Shown one piece after another: positions 1 through 13,400 of a stretch of DNA of 64,000 bases (within the stretch, counting starts at the first letter, position 1; every line of letters starts with the position of its first letter). Origin of the DNA: Helopsaltes ochotensis (taxonomy: Eukaryota; Chordata; Aves; Passeriformes; Locustellidae). The stretch spans positions 468,635 to 532,634 of the forward strand of contig VXBM01000239.1 in assembly GCA_013400155.1 (NCBI GenBank). Reading direction: 5' to 3'. The translations under genes were made by a program, and so were the position numbers. Below the pieces are notes generated by a model. It was given only the letters and a program-made list of their open reading frames with translations, searched no databases and was not told the origin of the DNA.

Positions 1-3000
1 GCAGTTTGGCTTCTTGCTCCAGGATTGGGAGGGCGACTCAGCCTGGCTGCAGCTGTGTACGAGCCCTTGGGTCTGTGGATGTGACTGTAAGGTAGAGTTC
101 ATGGGATATTTCAGATTTCTTCAATTTCCTTTTCTGATGAGGTAGCAAGAGAAGAGCTGGTGATCTGCTCCATGTACTGAACCCCAGAAATGTCACTACT
201 GCTCCAGTTTTGGCAGATGAGTCATGACCCAGGTCATGTTGTCCTAAGTGAAAATCATCTCCTTATGTCCCGTGAGGAGCTGTGATGGGTATCTTCCTGC
301 AGGCCCACTTCTGTAGCAACTTGGCCAAGCAGGAGCTGGGTCCCTTACGTGGGACAGCTTCAGGCTGGCAGCAGGGATCTGGGTTTTGGCACCACGCTGG
401 GCCCCTCTTCATGCACGAGGTGACATCGTTTTGACCCTTTGTGCAGGGAGGTGTCAGCTCCCCTCCCTGCTGAGGTCCAACACATCACTGCTGTGTGATG
501 CCAGCCCCCGGTCTGCCCTCAGACATGCTCATCGTGCCTGCCCACATTGATTTCATTGAAGGGAAACCCACAGTTTATTGTGCCAAGCTCTTTTTTTCTT
601 TTGTGCCAAGATCTCCTTGGCACAGGAGAGAGGTGTATTTTTCAGGAACTGTAGCTATCCCTGAGATTTTGCTGGTAGTTTTTAAAGTTGTGAATGACCA
701 TGGTGGCTGCAGCTTTCAGGTCATCCAGGAGGGACTCAGTCACGCCAGGCCATGGAGTTCTGCTGGGCTGTTGCTTCCAGCCTACCCAATAGGATGGATG
801 AGGGAAGAATCCTACCAACACTGTGCTGGATAAGACCATTCTCCATAGTGAAACACTTAGTGTTGTCCCTGTGGTCAGGATATGTCCCCTTGGCCTGGTT
901 TGGGCTGCAGAAAGGCTGGGAGCATGGGGAAGACCTGGCTCCAGTCCATGTGACTCTCCCATTTGCTGCCTCTTCAGCTGAACTTTCCCCTGCCTTGGTA
1001 GGGGAAATGCCAACTGAGACATGTCTAATTCTTCTCTATCTTTCTCAGCCTGGACTTCTTTCCTTATCAGAGCGGCCAAAAATAACCTCTGCCTCCTGTC
1101 CAAATGTTGTTCATGCAAGATTGGCCTCCCACTACCCACATAGGAGAGTAAAGTGCACAGCTGGGGTTTTGTCCCTAGGCAAAAAACGACAGTAGCGCAG
1201 TGAGCAGGGGATTTCCAGAGGCAAGGTTTGTCTGCAGCTACTGGGGATTTTCCAAAAAGGATGATCCAAAGCGGAAGCCTTGAGCAGTCCTCACTGCATC
1301 TATTTGGGTATGTCGCATTTCACGGCTAGCTATCACAAGACATTGCAGGAAAATATTAGTGGTTTGGACTCAGAGGGTTTTTCATTCTTCTCTTCTGCCA
1401 TAGATTTCTTCCTTGAATTGCCCTCTTATTTTGATGTGCTTCCTTGTGGTTACTAGGTAAGAGAGAGACTGAAGCATTAGTGTAGAAATGCCCTGTATGG
1501 AAACAGAGTCCTTGATATGGGTAGATAGAAAGGGGCCAGATCTTCAGCAGAAGGTAGATGGATGCAGGGACATCTGAGGGACTCAGAGATCATTCCCTCA
1601 TTCCCCTGCACAGGTGATCCTTCATGGAGGTGACTGTTCAGGCCAGGGCAGCTCAGGCACAGGGTGTCCCATGACCATGAGCACATCGGGGAGATGTGTG
1701 GGAGTGGCAGAGGTTTTACAGAGGCTGGGGCTCTGAGTAAAAGGGGATGATGTGGCAAGAGCCTGCATGATGCAAGTGCTGCACGTCTCTTGCATGTTTG
1801 GTGCATGAGGTATGACAGAGAACGGGGAAAGTCCTCGAGCTTTGTAGGCAATTTTATTAATATAACATTATTTTAGAAGGCTGTCGAGCCATCTCCATCC
1901 TCCATCTCTCATTCATTCAGCAGGGCACTGCTTCCTCTGCCATACCAGCACGGGGGAGAATGGTAACACTGGCTACACCTTAGGGCTAACAAAAGTGTCA
2001 CTTGAAAGTCAGGATTAGAGCCAGGCTTTTGACATAGCAATCTCCCAGCATGACACTTAGTAAAATTTTCCTTTTGCCTTGCTCTTGCCTGATGTTCAGC
2101 TGTTTCAAATCCAGCTGGAGACAGGAGGTAAATCTGCGGCACCTTCAGTAGGGCCAGGATGTTGATTTCACTGCCAGAGATTCATGAATGCTGGGCACCA
2201 CTTATGCACCATTAAATAAGCCTTGTAGTAGCTTGTAGGGCTTTTCTTGTCAGAATTCAGGTAACCTGAGCATATATTAGCTTTGCATGGAAGTTGGAGG
2301 CAATAGCTCTGTCATCAGCTTCAGCAGGCAAGCCTGGACAGACCAGTGCTGCTGTTATGCCCATCGCTGCTGGCTGCAGATCTGCTCCATCCATGGCAGT
2401 GGAAATAGCTGGGGTGGGGAAAACTCTTCCCTCAGGTCAGGGTCAATGTATCAGGACATTGAAGCAATATCAGAGTTCACCACTTGCTTCTCTGAGGCAG
2501 CAAAATGTTAAACATTTGGCCCATCAGAATAGCTCGAGGGATGTGCCTATAAGGAGTGGAGCCTTCAGTCAGCAGGTTGTTACTAATGGGTCTGGTAGCA
2601 ATGGCAAAATATCTGCCCTTCTTCGGGTTTATTAAAGGCATTTCTCCATAGCTTTCACTATCCCTTTGTAAATAGGGGCATGAGCCTCAAGTGGCATAAA
2701 AAGACAAAACTGCCTGGGTGTCATTGCAGCCATTCTGCCCAGCATGACAGGGAATGTTGGCCTCATTGTTACCGCTGGCCTTCGTTACTCATTTTTTCTG
2801 ATTTCCACTCAGAATTACTCACACCACTTTTTCAAACGGGATATTTGTGGTGCCTAAGCAGGGATGAATGAGTCTAGCACAGTTCATGATATCTTATTTT
2901 TAATGTACTGATTTATGAAAAGTATATAGACTGGGGGAGGATGGGTATTATATATGAATATACTATATACAGGATCTCTCCTTGCAGTATCAACTTTCAG

Positions 3001-6000
3001 GCAGTTGATAATGCTTCCTATTTTGTATGCAACCATATAGAATTGGATTTAATGCTCCATGGCGCTATGTAAAATGATGCACTAAGGGAACTGGGACATA
3101 AAAAGGCATTTAAATACGCTGTAATATTTAGCTCCCAATGTCTGTGCAGAAAGGAGTGGCCTGAGACATTTGCCAACACTTGTCCACAGCTGTTCCAAGA
3201 AATACTGTCCCTGGTGTTCCTACTGTGTGGTGGGTGTGCAGTACTGACGGGTTATTGTGCTCCTCTGACACTGGAATATCTGCTTTACACCCTTGGTGGG
3301 AACAGCTTTCTGGTATCCATTTGCCTCTGCGGGCCTAAAAACCTGGGGGAAAGTTAGTCAGCAAAGAAAAAGCCTAGGAATCCTTTGTTTTTCTGTCAAA
3401 GGAGAGGTATCTTCAGAGGAAAACACAACCAATGTCGATCTGAGCAGAAAAGTGAAGAGCCCAATATCCTGCCTGTGAATTTGTATTTATGTATAGCATG
3501 TGCTCAGGAGGTTATGCAGTATTGTACCAGCAGGAAGGTGTTCTGCAGCTCGGGGAGTCTTGTTCTTGCCATCTCTCGAATCTCAGAGGGGATTGCAGTG
3601 TCCATAGGGAATGATTGTGTTTTATGGCACAACCACCTGACTGCTGATAAACTGTGGCACCACAAAACCCTTGGGTACTTGTTACATCTTCCATTGGAGG
3701 TGGCATTTCAGCAAAACCTCTCTTCTCACACCCTCAGCAAGGGTTATTCTCAGAAAAGAAAATCCTCTCTCTGCAAGGTGGTGTTGACCTGGCAGGGTTT
3801 GAGCTGCATGCAGGTTGGAGGGCAGTCACTGAAAATGTTCACCACCTTCCTGATGTAATTCCTGTGACAGTTTTGATTTCTAAATGGTTAAAGCTTATGA
3901 GTCACCTTCTGTTTCTCTTTTCCGTAGCTTGATAATGAATGTTTTTTCCTTAAAGTCTAGCCATGACTGATCAACTCCAGCCATCGCTGCTGTGAATGAT
4001 TACAAATTGTGCAATATTGTCCCTTGATGAAGATTTGTCCCTTGATGAAAAGGGGTGACCTCATTGTTTAGGGCCCAGTGTGACTCTTCTCCCAGGCATT
4101 TTCTTCATTAGCAGGGGTTAAAGTCACAGAGGAGGAAGGCTCCTGTAATGGGAAAGATCAAACTCAAAGATTAGGGAATGGCTCACTGAAACCGCCTGAG
4201 ATTGTCACAGCCCTTTTCACTCCTTAACTAGCACGTGAATAGGGGATGTTAGCTCACCAATTTTTTATGTGCTTCTTGCAGTGTGGGAGTATCCCAGAAA
4301 AATTAAGAGGCAGTGGGTGTGTGGTGGAGTAATAACACTCTGTTTTACCCCGGCATAATTACCACGTGGAAATTCCTTTCAGAGAGAGTCTCGAGGTCAA
4401 GAAGTAGGAGAAAGAGATTGAGAGAGTGGAGGAAACACTTGGAAGGCTAATGAGACTGCTCCTAACAGCTCTGTTAGAAGGAATCAAAAGCACTGAGGAG
4501 TTTTGCCTTCAGGAGCATTTGCCAAGATTTGGATATTGTAGCTGTTCCTTGGTTGTCCACTGAGGGGTTCAGTCAACTTTTTGCCGGATCTCTTTGCTGT
4601 TAGAGACTCAAAACGGAGTCACAGGGGTTCCCCATGATGCCAATCTGTTTGTGTAGCATGGACGGAATGAGCCAAAGGCATTTTGTGTGTGCAAATGTGC
4701 CTATGCACACAACGTTAATTGGGACTATTTAATATTCAGAGTTGTTCAGACTTCACCAAGTTTGATGGCCAAAAAGTCTGAAGCCGTGACATTGTCAAGG
4801 AGAAATGTTGCATTTATCACCTTTCTGCTTGCAGTCTCCATTTTATATACTGACCTCAGCAACTGTAGCAATGAAGACAGCAATATCAAGGAAAAAAAAA
4901 ATCAAAACAAAGCCTCCTGGCTGCTTACACATGCATGTTCCCAAATCCTACGCTGTGCTAGGTTTGAGTTTTGCAAAATCTTTTCTTTATAATGGGCTGA
5001 ACAAGCAATTATATTAAATCAACGTCCTTTTCCATCCCTCTCCCCACTCCCTACCAAAATGTACACAAAGATCCTCACACCAAAGTTTGCTGTTTAAACT
5101 AAAATTTCCAAGCTCTTCCTGATACCTATGTTGCTTTTTGAATATCTTAGAGAAACGTGCATGTCCTAATCCTCTGAGCAGTGGCTCAAGGTCCCTGCTG
5201 CTCCCCAGCAGGCCAGGCTGCAGGACATTGAGCCAGCCAGAATGACAGAATGCTTGGAAGCTCCCATCACTCTCCTGAGCCCAGGCTGAAGTTTTATTTA
5301 CACAGTTTGCCAGAAAAATGTTAGTCATGAATGAAATATCCATAAGATCACTGTCCTCCAAAGCTTTTATTTAATCTATTTTGAAAGGACGTATAATCCT
5401 ATAATACAATGCAGTCTTTTAAGAAATGCTGTGGATGAGATATGACTTGTATTTGCAGTGACAAATGGAACAAATGAAGAGACCTGTTGTTTATGGGCCG
5501 TGGTGGCAGCTACATACATCCTTTGCCCGATGAAGCAATGCCTTATTTGTGTATTGAGCACTAATTGTTTGTGTTTGCTCCATGTTTAACACAGAGAACA
5601 TTGCTCACTCCCCTGTCATCTACAAGGAGTGCTAATCATGAGTCAGACTACCACAGTGAGTAGTACACAAAAGGCTGCTGATCTTGTTAAACCTCGAGAT
5701 GGGAAGATCACTATTAACCTTCATCAGGAGCGGACTTTATCCCTGCCAGGTGCCCTGTACTATCCCAGGCCCTCCTGGGAATGAAGGTGTGATCCAAGAG
5801 CTGGGAGGGGGCCAACCAGAGAACAGGACAAACTGGGATTCTTGGGAACTGCAGGATGCCTCTTCTCTTCTGGTCTTGATGCCCTGATGAGAGAGCAGTG
5901 GGAGGATGAGGGTAAAGGAGAAGCAGTGCTCTGGCTGTGCTTGGGATTAAATGTGCGTTCGCAGGGAAAGCTTTGGTGATTCATTATCAGAGCATCCATG

Positions 6001-7189
6001 GGTCTGAAACAATTTTACTGCACATTTCTCAATCCCTGTTCTGCTCACCCTGCAGATAACTAGGCGACAGGCAAAGACTTTTGAGAAAAAAGAGAAAAAA
6101 GAAAGAAAAAGAAAAAAATTCAGGAGTCAGAAGCAGCATCAGAGTAGCAGCTGCCAGAGCTGCTGCAGATAAGGCTTGTGACAATTTCCATTACTCTGTT
6201 GCTTGAGTGCTTATGGTTCAACCATTAAAATTAGTTCAGAACTAAAAACCGGTATTGAGTTGCTCATCTCTAAAACTGAACACACAGAAGGAATGGTTTT
6301 TTATAGCAAAGATCTCTCATTTTTGGCAAAATTAGTAATAAATAGACTTAAAATAAATAAAGCCCCCTCTGTTAGCTGCAGGCACAGACTTACACATATG
6401 GTTTGTAGGTGCAGGGCACAGATCTTCATGGGAAATTATCCAGGTGTGGACTCAGGGCTTTGTCCTCAAAACGTGCAGGCAGCTGTATGGGTGAGTGTGT
6501 AATGCACCCCAGAGCTGCTCTATGTGTGCCAGAGAGAGCAGCACACAGGCACACATTGGTGGACTTAGCTGTGCTTACTGCTGCTTCTGGACACTCGGCT
6601 GGGTTGGGTTGTGGTATTTGCTGGCCCCTGTCTGGCCATGACGAATATTTTTTATTTGAAAGAAATATCTATTTGAAGATAATGCAAACCCTCTTTTAAT
6701 CCGTTGCATTTTTATTTTTGGAACCTGTTTAGGTAATGATCTATGCTCTCAAAAGGATAATGAAAGTCCAGTTCTCATACCTTTCTATCCTCCCAACAGC
6801 CCCTGAGCAGTGTTGCTACTGCTAATAATTGTGTTGTGAGGCTTCCCTGGTGGGCAGGGAAGTACATCTTTGGTAAACAAGGGGAAAAGTCCCTTTGGAG
6901 TGCTTATTTCTGAAGAGGTCATCCTGCACTGTAGGAAGTAAAGAAATAGAGAAGATAAATATTGAATGTGTTGTGCCTGTACAGACACACAGGGATCTGG
7001 CAGCTGCTGTTGTCAACACGTGTGTCTACTGCAGTGCCTCTGGAAATACCTCTTGGAACAGTTGTTTTTCCTTAGTGATTTTCTGTGGTGTTCCTGAAAC
7101 ACCAAGTGTGCCTGATCACTGCATGTGGGGTGGATTTTCTCTGGCTAAGCAGTGAAGCAGAATGAGAACAGGACATGGAGAGCCACCAG
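1..7189. other. Upstream intergenic DNA, no gene recognised
   Basis: All open frames here are short (at most about 165 codons), overlap one another on both strands and match no protein family I recognise. I see no convincing exon with flanking splice sites, no RNA gene and no clear transposon. There are short A-rich stretches (for example near 6,085-6,120) and a small direct repeat of the phrase tcccttgatgaa near 4,020-4,050. The sequence looks like ordinary non-coding vertebrate DNA. Confidence 0.6.
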
Positions 7190-7610
7190 GATATTCAGAC
7201 TGTGAAAGTTGGTGCTGTTCAGCCTGGAGAAGAGAAGATTGCATGGAGACCTCATAGCAGCCTTCCAGTACTCCAAAGAGGGGCTACAGGGAAGCCACGG
7301 AGGGACTCTTTGTCAGAAGTGTAGTGATTGGACAAGTGAGAATGGCTTCAAACTGAGAGAGCATAGGTTTAGATGAGATACTTGGGAAAGATTCTTTAGT
7401 GAATCTCTTGTGAGTGGATTGGTGAGGGTGGTGAGGCGCTGGCTCAGGTTGCCCACAGAAGTTGTGGATGCCCCATCCCTGGAAGTGTTCAAGGCCAGGC
7501 TGGATGGGACTTGGAGCAACCTGGTCCAGTGGAAGAGGTGATCTCTGCCTGCCCATGGCAGAGGTGCTGGAACTTTAATGTCCCTTCCAACCCAAGCCAT
7601 CATACGGTAC
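7190..7610 (+). mobile_element. CR1 LINE, 5'-truncated 3' end
   Basis: The stretch carries the hallmark phrases of the 3' end of avian CR1 retrotransposons in the right order: gttcagcctggagaagag near 7,218, the block around 'gagacctcatagcagccttccagtact', then 'ggtggtgaggcgctggctcaggttgccc' near 7,430, 'gatgccccatccctggaagtgttcaaggccaggctggatggg' near 7,470-7,510, and 'cccttccaaccc' near 7,585. Only the terminal 400 bases or so are present, as is usual for CR1 copies truncated during reverse transcription. Many substitutions, and the lack of any reverse-transcriptase reading frame, show an old dead insertion. It is the strongest clue that the host is a bird or close sauropsid. Confidence 0.9.
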
Positions 7611-10600
7611 CTTACACCAGATGAAGGGTGTAATCCCCTCTGTGAGGGTGGTGTGGGAACTCCCATCAGGGAACATTAATCTCATAATGGCCACGGGCTC
7701 AGCAGACCAGGGTGGGTCTGTAGTCCCACCTGAAGACAATAATCTAGTCCCAGCTCCCACGGGGCCTGTGTGACCATGACTTAATTAACACTCATCAAGA
7801 AAAAATCTTTCACTTCATTATATCATCACTTTTTATTTTTACACTCCTTCGATTAAAACCTTGAGTAATTACATGCACTGTTGACTTTGGCATCTCCTCT
7901 TAGATCTCCAGGGATAAGCAGTGGACAGGGGGGTGACTCAGAGCACTGGAGTGATGCGGGGGTGGTGTCTAATTTAGGCAGGGACAGTTGGGTGCCTCAT
8001 CTGGGTGGTTTGGCTGCCTCATCTGCGTGGCATGGCTGCCTAGAAAGGAAGAAGACTAAAATCCCGAATGAAAGTCCTGTGACAGGATTTGGAGCAGACC
8101 CATATGATATCTGGAATGACAGGGTTCACCATGGTATTGCGGCATCTGATAGGGGAAAAAAAATCTGCTCTTTCTAGCCAGATAAGATTAGTCTGGAAAT
8201 TAGGAAAACTACTTTAATCAGACTAATAGTAAATATACACCCTCATCTAGGAAAAATCCTTTTTTATTTTCGAGGAAATCTGCTTGATTTGCCTGATGCA
8301 GCATGAATGATTAGCACAGCCCAGAAATATTTACACAGTGCTCTGCCTTGGTGTACAGGTGATTGCTTTACTTGTTTTTGCTATCAGAACCTTTCTTTTC
8401 TGCTAGGTTACAGCTACTTACACTGGCTTCTGCAGCATTTTAAGGCTGAGTCACCATCTCATAAATAATATACAGATTCCTGCAAGTTTTCTGTACCTTT
8501 ATTATTATATCTCTGTAATTAATGGCCTTATTTTGGAGAAGGAGGGGAAGCACTGTTCTTTAAGCATGTTTATAAAGGCAAAATTGATCAGTGTTTTAGG
8601 AGGAAGAGCAGAATTTGGACACAAGGGTGAAAAACATCAGGCATTGTTTATGCCATCAGCCCATCTTATTGTGTTGCCACTGATTCACATAGAACTGAAA
8701 TTCTGATGGGTGTCCTGGCATGCACTTAATAGTTCGGTCTTGGGGCTGCCCTGGATTCTTCTTTCTGGGATTGCTTCTCACCCTTTATGTCCTAAACAGT
8801 CTGGGTTTAAGTCACCTGGGATCTCTGAGCTACCAATGATTCCCCACTTTGGAAAGGATCTTATCTTTTAGATGATCTCTTTGGAGCCTGCAGGGCCGCT
8901 GCTGGAGTATGGCACCCTCTGGATTGCAGAGTGCCAGCTCCTGTTCCCTTGTTTCAGGCAGGCAGCACAGAGCGCTGGTCAGCGTGCTGACAATGCTCTC
9001 AGGATGGACAAGACCCATTGCTGTGACCACACGCAGAACTGCCGTTCAGCCATGAGGAAGGAGGCAATCCTGGGGATCAGTGAGGTTGTCGTGGTGAGGG
9101 TGGCGTGGGCACCGCTGCCTCAGCCTGGGAGGACTGGCACCATCGCTGTTTTCATCTGTGGTGACTCATTCCAGCCAGATCTCAAAGGATGAGCATGAGT
9201 TAGAGATCACCGGCATCACCGTGGTGAGGTGATGGAGCAATAGGGTATTGCAGGGTGATGATCCTTAGGGTAGTGACGGCCCATCCCACAGCTGCCTGAA
9301 CATGGCACACATTGGTTGAGGTGCTGCTTTGATCCAGGAAAGGGGCTGTGATTAAAGCTGGCCCATCTGGCTCCTGACATCTGCAAATTGCTGATGAACA
9401 GAGAGACAAGGGCTGAGCTGACCAACCCCACCAGCAGCCGCTGAAGTGGAGCTGCAGCATTGCTCACTGAGAGACTCCTGTGGACAGAGCAGAGCTGTGT
9501 AACCCAAAGCTGTGATGTGAACCTCTCACTAGGAGATGTCTTTCCAATACATTGCACCTGCTGCAGGGCAAAATGCTTCTTCTGGGATCTGGAGCCAGGG
9601 CCACTGGTGCTGGCAGGGATTTTACAGCCAACTCAGGAGCAGCCATGCGGCTGCCTAGTGAGAACAGGATACTTAACCAAGACTGCAGGAGCTCATTAGA
9701 GGTCGGGAGAACTACAGGAATTGGCCTGGACCAAGAAAAAGGACTGGTCAGGTGGTGGCTGCATGCCAAATTGCTTTCAACAAGTAACAGGGGGAAAAGT
9801 GATTCTTGGTCCAACCAACACATTAATCTCTCAGGGAGGTATCTAAGTAGATGGTAGGTGTGGTGCTAATCCTCAGTGGGCTGGGGAAGCAAGCCCATAG
9901 TGTGTAATCTCCACTGCTGACATCTCTTGTGTGTCCCTGCAACATGATTTCACAATCCATCAGCTGCAGGATCATCAGCGTGGGAAAACAGAAGTCATGA
10001 GAAATGCCTGGGACATTAACATTAAACCTAAAGAAACTTGGGTTTATATTTAGTACCTTGCTATATACAAAAAGGGCACTGCGATTTCCTATTAGGAGCA
10101 GACAGCCTAACCCGAGCTGGATAATCTCTCTGCTAAGTGAGAAAAAGCATTTTTGCACAAGATCTGTATTTATGGCCAAGCACTGCTTTCTGTGCTCTCA
10201 GAGGGGAACACAAGGAAGCCAGCTTCCTCTTCTGCCTTGATTACATCATGTCGTTTTCCTTCTGTCCAGGGGGGTAGAAGTCCCTTAGGAAGTCCCTCAA
10301 TATCATGAGTAAACCAAGCAGGATTTGCCATAAAATGTTTACCAATTGCAACCATTAGATTATACTGCCACTAATTTATGTGGCAGGAGTGTAGTCTGCC
10401 TGCTTTAAGTTTGGTCGCAAGCATGCACCACAGAGACGGGCTCATCTGGCAAGAGCCAAACTGATCCGTAATCTTCCCTTACCCTCTTCAACCATCAGTG
10501 TGCTTCCCTCATCTCCTGGTGGCTTTGGTACTGACCTCACAAGGGAAGAGGGGACTCCTAAACCATGGTGAGAGAACATGCTGTTCCCTTTGGAACAACA

Positions 10601-13089
10601 ACAGTTTTGGAGGCTCAGCGAGGCCAAAGCACCACACTAAGGTAAAAGTGGTGGTGACCTGCCAAGGAAGGAACCTGCAGCAGCAACATGGGAGCTGGTG
10701 TCCTGCACTGCATCACCTCACCTGCAGGGAGTAGCAGGAGCGTGGCCTCCTGTACCCACTCCGGCAAGTTTTGGCAGCCTCCAGCATCGCAGCTGTTGGG
10801 CCAAAATTAAGGGGGATCCCAGGCATGTTGTAGGACTCAGCTGGCAGCTGAGCAGAAGAAATTGATAAGTGGTTTTCTGGTTGGAGGGAGGCTCTTTGAA
10901 GAGGCAGGAGATGGTTTTGATTAAAAGCTCATCCCTTTCAAAAGGAAAATTTCTTTAATGAAAGCTGTTTAAACTCCAGTGGGCCTCACTAGCCTTTGGT
11001 ACAACTGACTGGCAAGGGAAGCACCCTCTGCAGTTAAACTGGTTTGTCTATCAGCGTGAGGAAAATGGTGAACGTAATTATTGCTCACTGCCTCAGGGAA
11101 GTGGAGGAGGAGGGAGAAAACCTCATCCTGTGACCCAGAGCACTTTGCTCATTCACTAATGAGTTGAAATTCGGGAGCCCATTAACGTGAACTCCACTTT
11201 CCCTGTTGCCTGGCTTTGGCTGCATGAGGGCGACTGCTGGTTTCTTGACCACAGTGGGAGGAATGGGATTTGTGAGACAGGCAGAGGGTGCCAAGAGCTC
11301 CCTGCTGTACCTGCTTGCCCCATGCTTGTGATAAAGCAAGCTGTGGCTTGCACTGAGGTAGTCATAAGTAGAACAAGGTCAACTGCCTATTTCAGTCAAC
11401 ATGACAGAAATAGTGTTGATCTCAATAAGATCCCAGCTCTTTCTTCCTGTTAGCTCCTCAGTTCCAATTTTAGGATTGCTGTAATCAAGCTGAGGAAGAA
11501 GCTGTTTATCCCATGGAGGGGAAGTTGCTTGAGGCCCAGTCTGGAGAAGAAGAGTTGCTTGAAAATATACTGTAAGGAAGGTTTCGGCAGCCCATGGGGA
11601 GGTCTGTGTGGTTCAGGAGTTGTTCCCATCAGTGTAGCCATGCTGGTCAGAAGAGGACCTGTTCTCCTTCCCTTCTGGCAGCAGCTGCACTGAAGGAGGG
11701 AGGTAGGTGTCTCAGCCAGACACCTAGTTGGCCAAGAACAAGTTTCCAGGTTTGCAAGTCTGCACATTTGTTAAACTGTTAAACTCTGGCTTTGCATAGA
11801 GCCTCCCCTGCCTGCTGCCAGGAAATATTGATGTTCTTTTCACTGAAGGTGAGATGCTGACAGCTCTGTCTAATACAGACAGAAATGGGGTGGGGAGGAA
11901 AGTAGCACTGAATGCTAATCTAAATGCAGCAACTCACAGTACAAAGCACCCGCCATAAACAAATGAGTGAGGATGTTCTCTTAGGACAAGCGTTTGGAGA
12001 GGTTTCATGAGAGTTCAATTAGTTTTCTCTGAAACACCTGCAAATGCCAAAGTGCAGCGCTGCTGACGGCTGACTGAAGTGCTTTTCCCTGAAGCCTGCT
12101 TGTGTGGTCCTCCTCCCCCGCATCTCCATGGGCTGGTGGGAGGGCTGGGAGCCCGGTGTCCTTCCACCTGGTTAATCAGGTGAGTGAGCCGTGCCATTCA
12201 TGCCCCAAGAGAGGCTGTGGAGGCTCAGGTGGTCTTTGAGCAAAGGAGCGTCACTGATGATTTCCCTGCATGGGTGGTGTTTGCCCGTCGGTCTCTTCTG
12301 CTCTGTGCCCCTTTGCTGTTTTGGCACAGAGCCTGGTGCAAATTCAGGAGCAGACCTGGTGCAAGGAGAGGTGGGGGAAGGGGGATCTGCGCCTCTTCTG
12401 CTGTCTCAGTGGGCCAGCGGAGGGCAGGCAGCTGGAGGTGACACAGGTACAAAACACGGAGTTATAAAGTTGCCTGTAAATGAGCGCAGCTAATGCCAGT
12501 TATCTGGGCTGCTGTTTGACCCCCAAAAGTCAGGTCACATATGTCAGTGAGTGAGGTTGGTGAGAGCTCAGCTCTGCTATCGACACAAATCTGCTGTCTG
12601 GAAGGGCTTCATTTGCATTGCACTCTTCACACTCCTGACTTTCAGAGCCTGACTAGTGTTTACAGGCAAGCAGGACCAAAACTGTGGTACAGGTGGAAGG
12701 CCTGATGTGAAAGCTTGCTCTGGAGGATGAGAACCAGGAGCTGCACTTCCCAAATTAGGGCTTCACAGGGCTGCTGCTCAAGCAGCTACAGCGGCACTTG
12801 AAACCACCATTTCTGATGATCTGTTCTGGTACACTTCCAAGTGCAGATAGATAAGTCATAAAGGTCATATTCCTGTCCTGCTTCCCTTTTGTTTCTGGGA
12901 GTGGAGACAAAAATATTCTCACTGTTGTGGCTCAGGAGAGAGGAGCCACATTGATCCATGAAAGAAAAAACAGGCGGAGAGCACACCAAAGGTAAGAGTT
13001 GTCACTTTTAGCAGTCAGGGAGCCATCCTCCCTGGCACGAGAAGCAAAGGCTTTACCACCTGGCTTTGCAGGCGGGTAGGAAGGCTTAG
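7611..13089. other. Upstream intergenic DNA, no gene recognised
   Basis: No protein family, splice-bounded exon or RNA gene was recognised. Open frames are short and overlapping. A minor 22-base tandem duplication near 7,993 is listed separately. The interval is otherwise unremarkable mixed-composition non-coding DNA. Confidence 0.55.
7993..8042. repeat. Two-copy 22-bp tandem repeat
   Basis: The unit beginning tgcctcatctgggtgg at 7,993 is followed directly by a second copy at 8,015 with a few substitutions, and then by the first six bases of a third at 8,037. It is a small local duplication in non-coding DNA with no evident function. Confidence 0.8.
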
Positions 13090-13400
13090 GTCTGCCCAGG
13101 ATGACACCTACAGCGTCTCTCAGCTGGGGTGCTGCAAGGAGCCCGAGTGCCCTGTCCCCGTGTCAGCCGCAGCATGCCCTCCTGCGCCCGGCGCACGTCC
13201 GCCGGCAGCTGCCAGCCTGCCGGGCCAGGACAATCGGATATTCGCCTCTGGGAAGGAGACCTTGGGCACGGAAGGCTCTGTTTGCTCTCACGGCATCGAT
13301 CGGGCGGGTTGGGTGTGACGGGGGGAGGGGGTGGAATTTGGCCCAGCTGGCCATCATTAGCTCTGCAGCACTCTCGGCTCACAGCGATTGTCACGGCAGC
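13090..13400. promoter_or_regulatory. Short CpG-rich patch, possible distal regulatory element
   Basis: GC content and CpG frequency rise sharply here against an AT-richer, CpG-poor surround (for example gcgcccggcgcacgtccgcc near 13,183 and ggcatcgatcgggcggg near 13,292). Retained CpGs in vertebrate DNA usually mark unmethylated regulatory DNA. It lies about 6 kb before the DUSP10 CpG island, so an upstream enhancer or minor alternative first exon is possible. Overlapping open frames on both strands are what high GC produces and match no known protein. Confidence 0.4.

Noticed and set aside
642..1195. Overlapping frames of 165 (minus) and 147 (plus) codons
   Set aside because: They overlap on opposite strands, have no family resemblance and no supporting splice or promoter signals.
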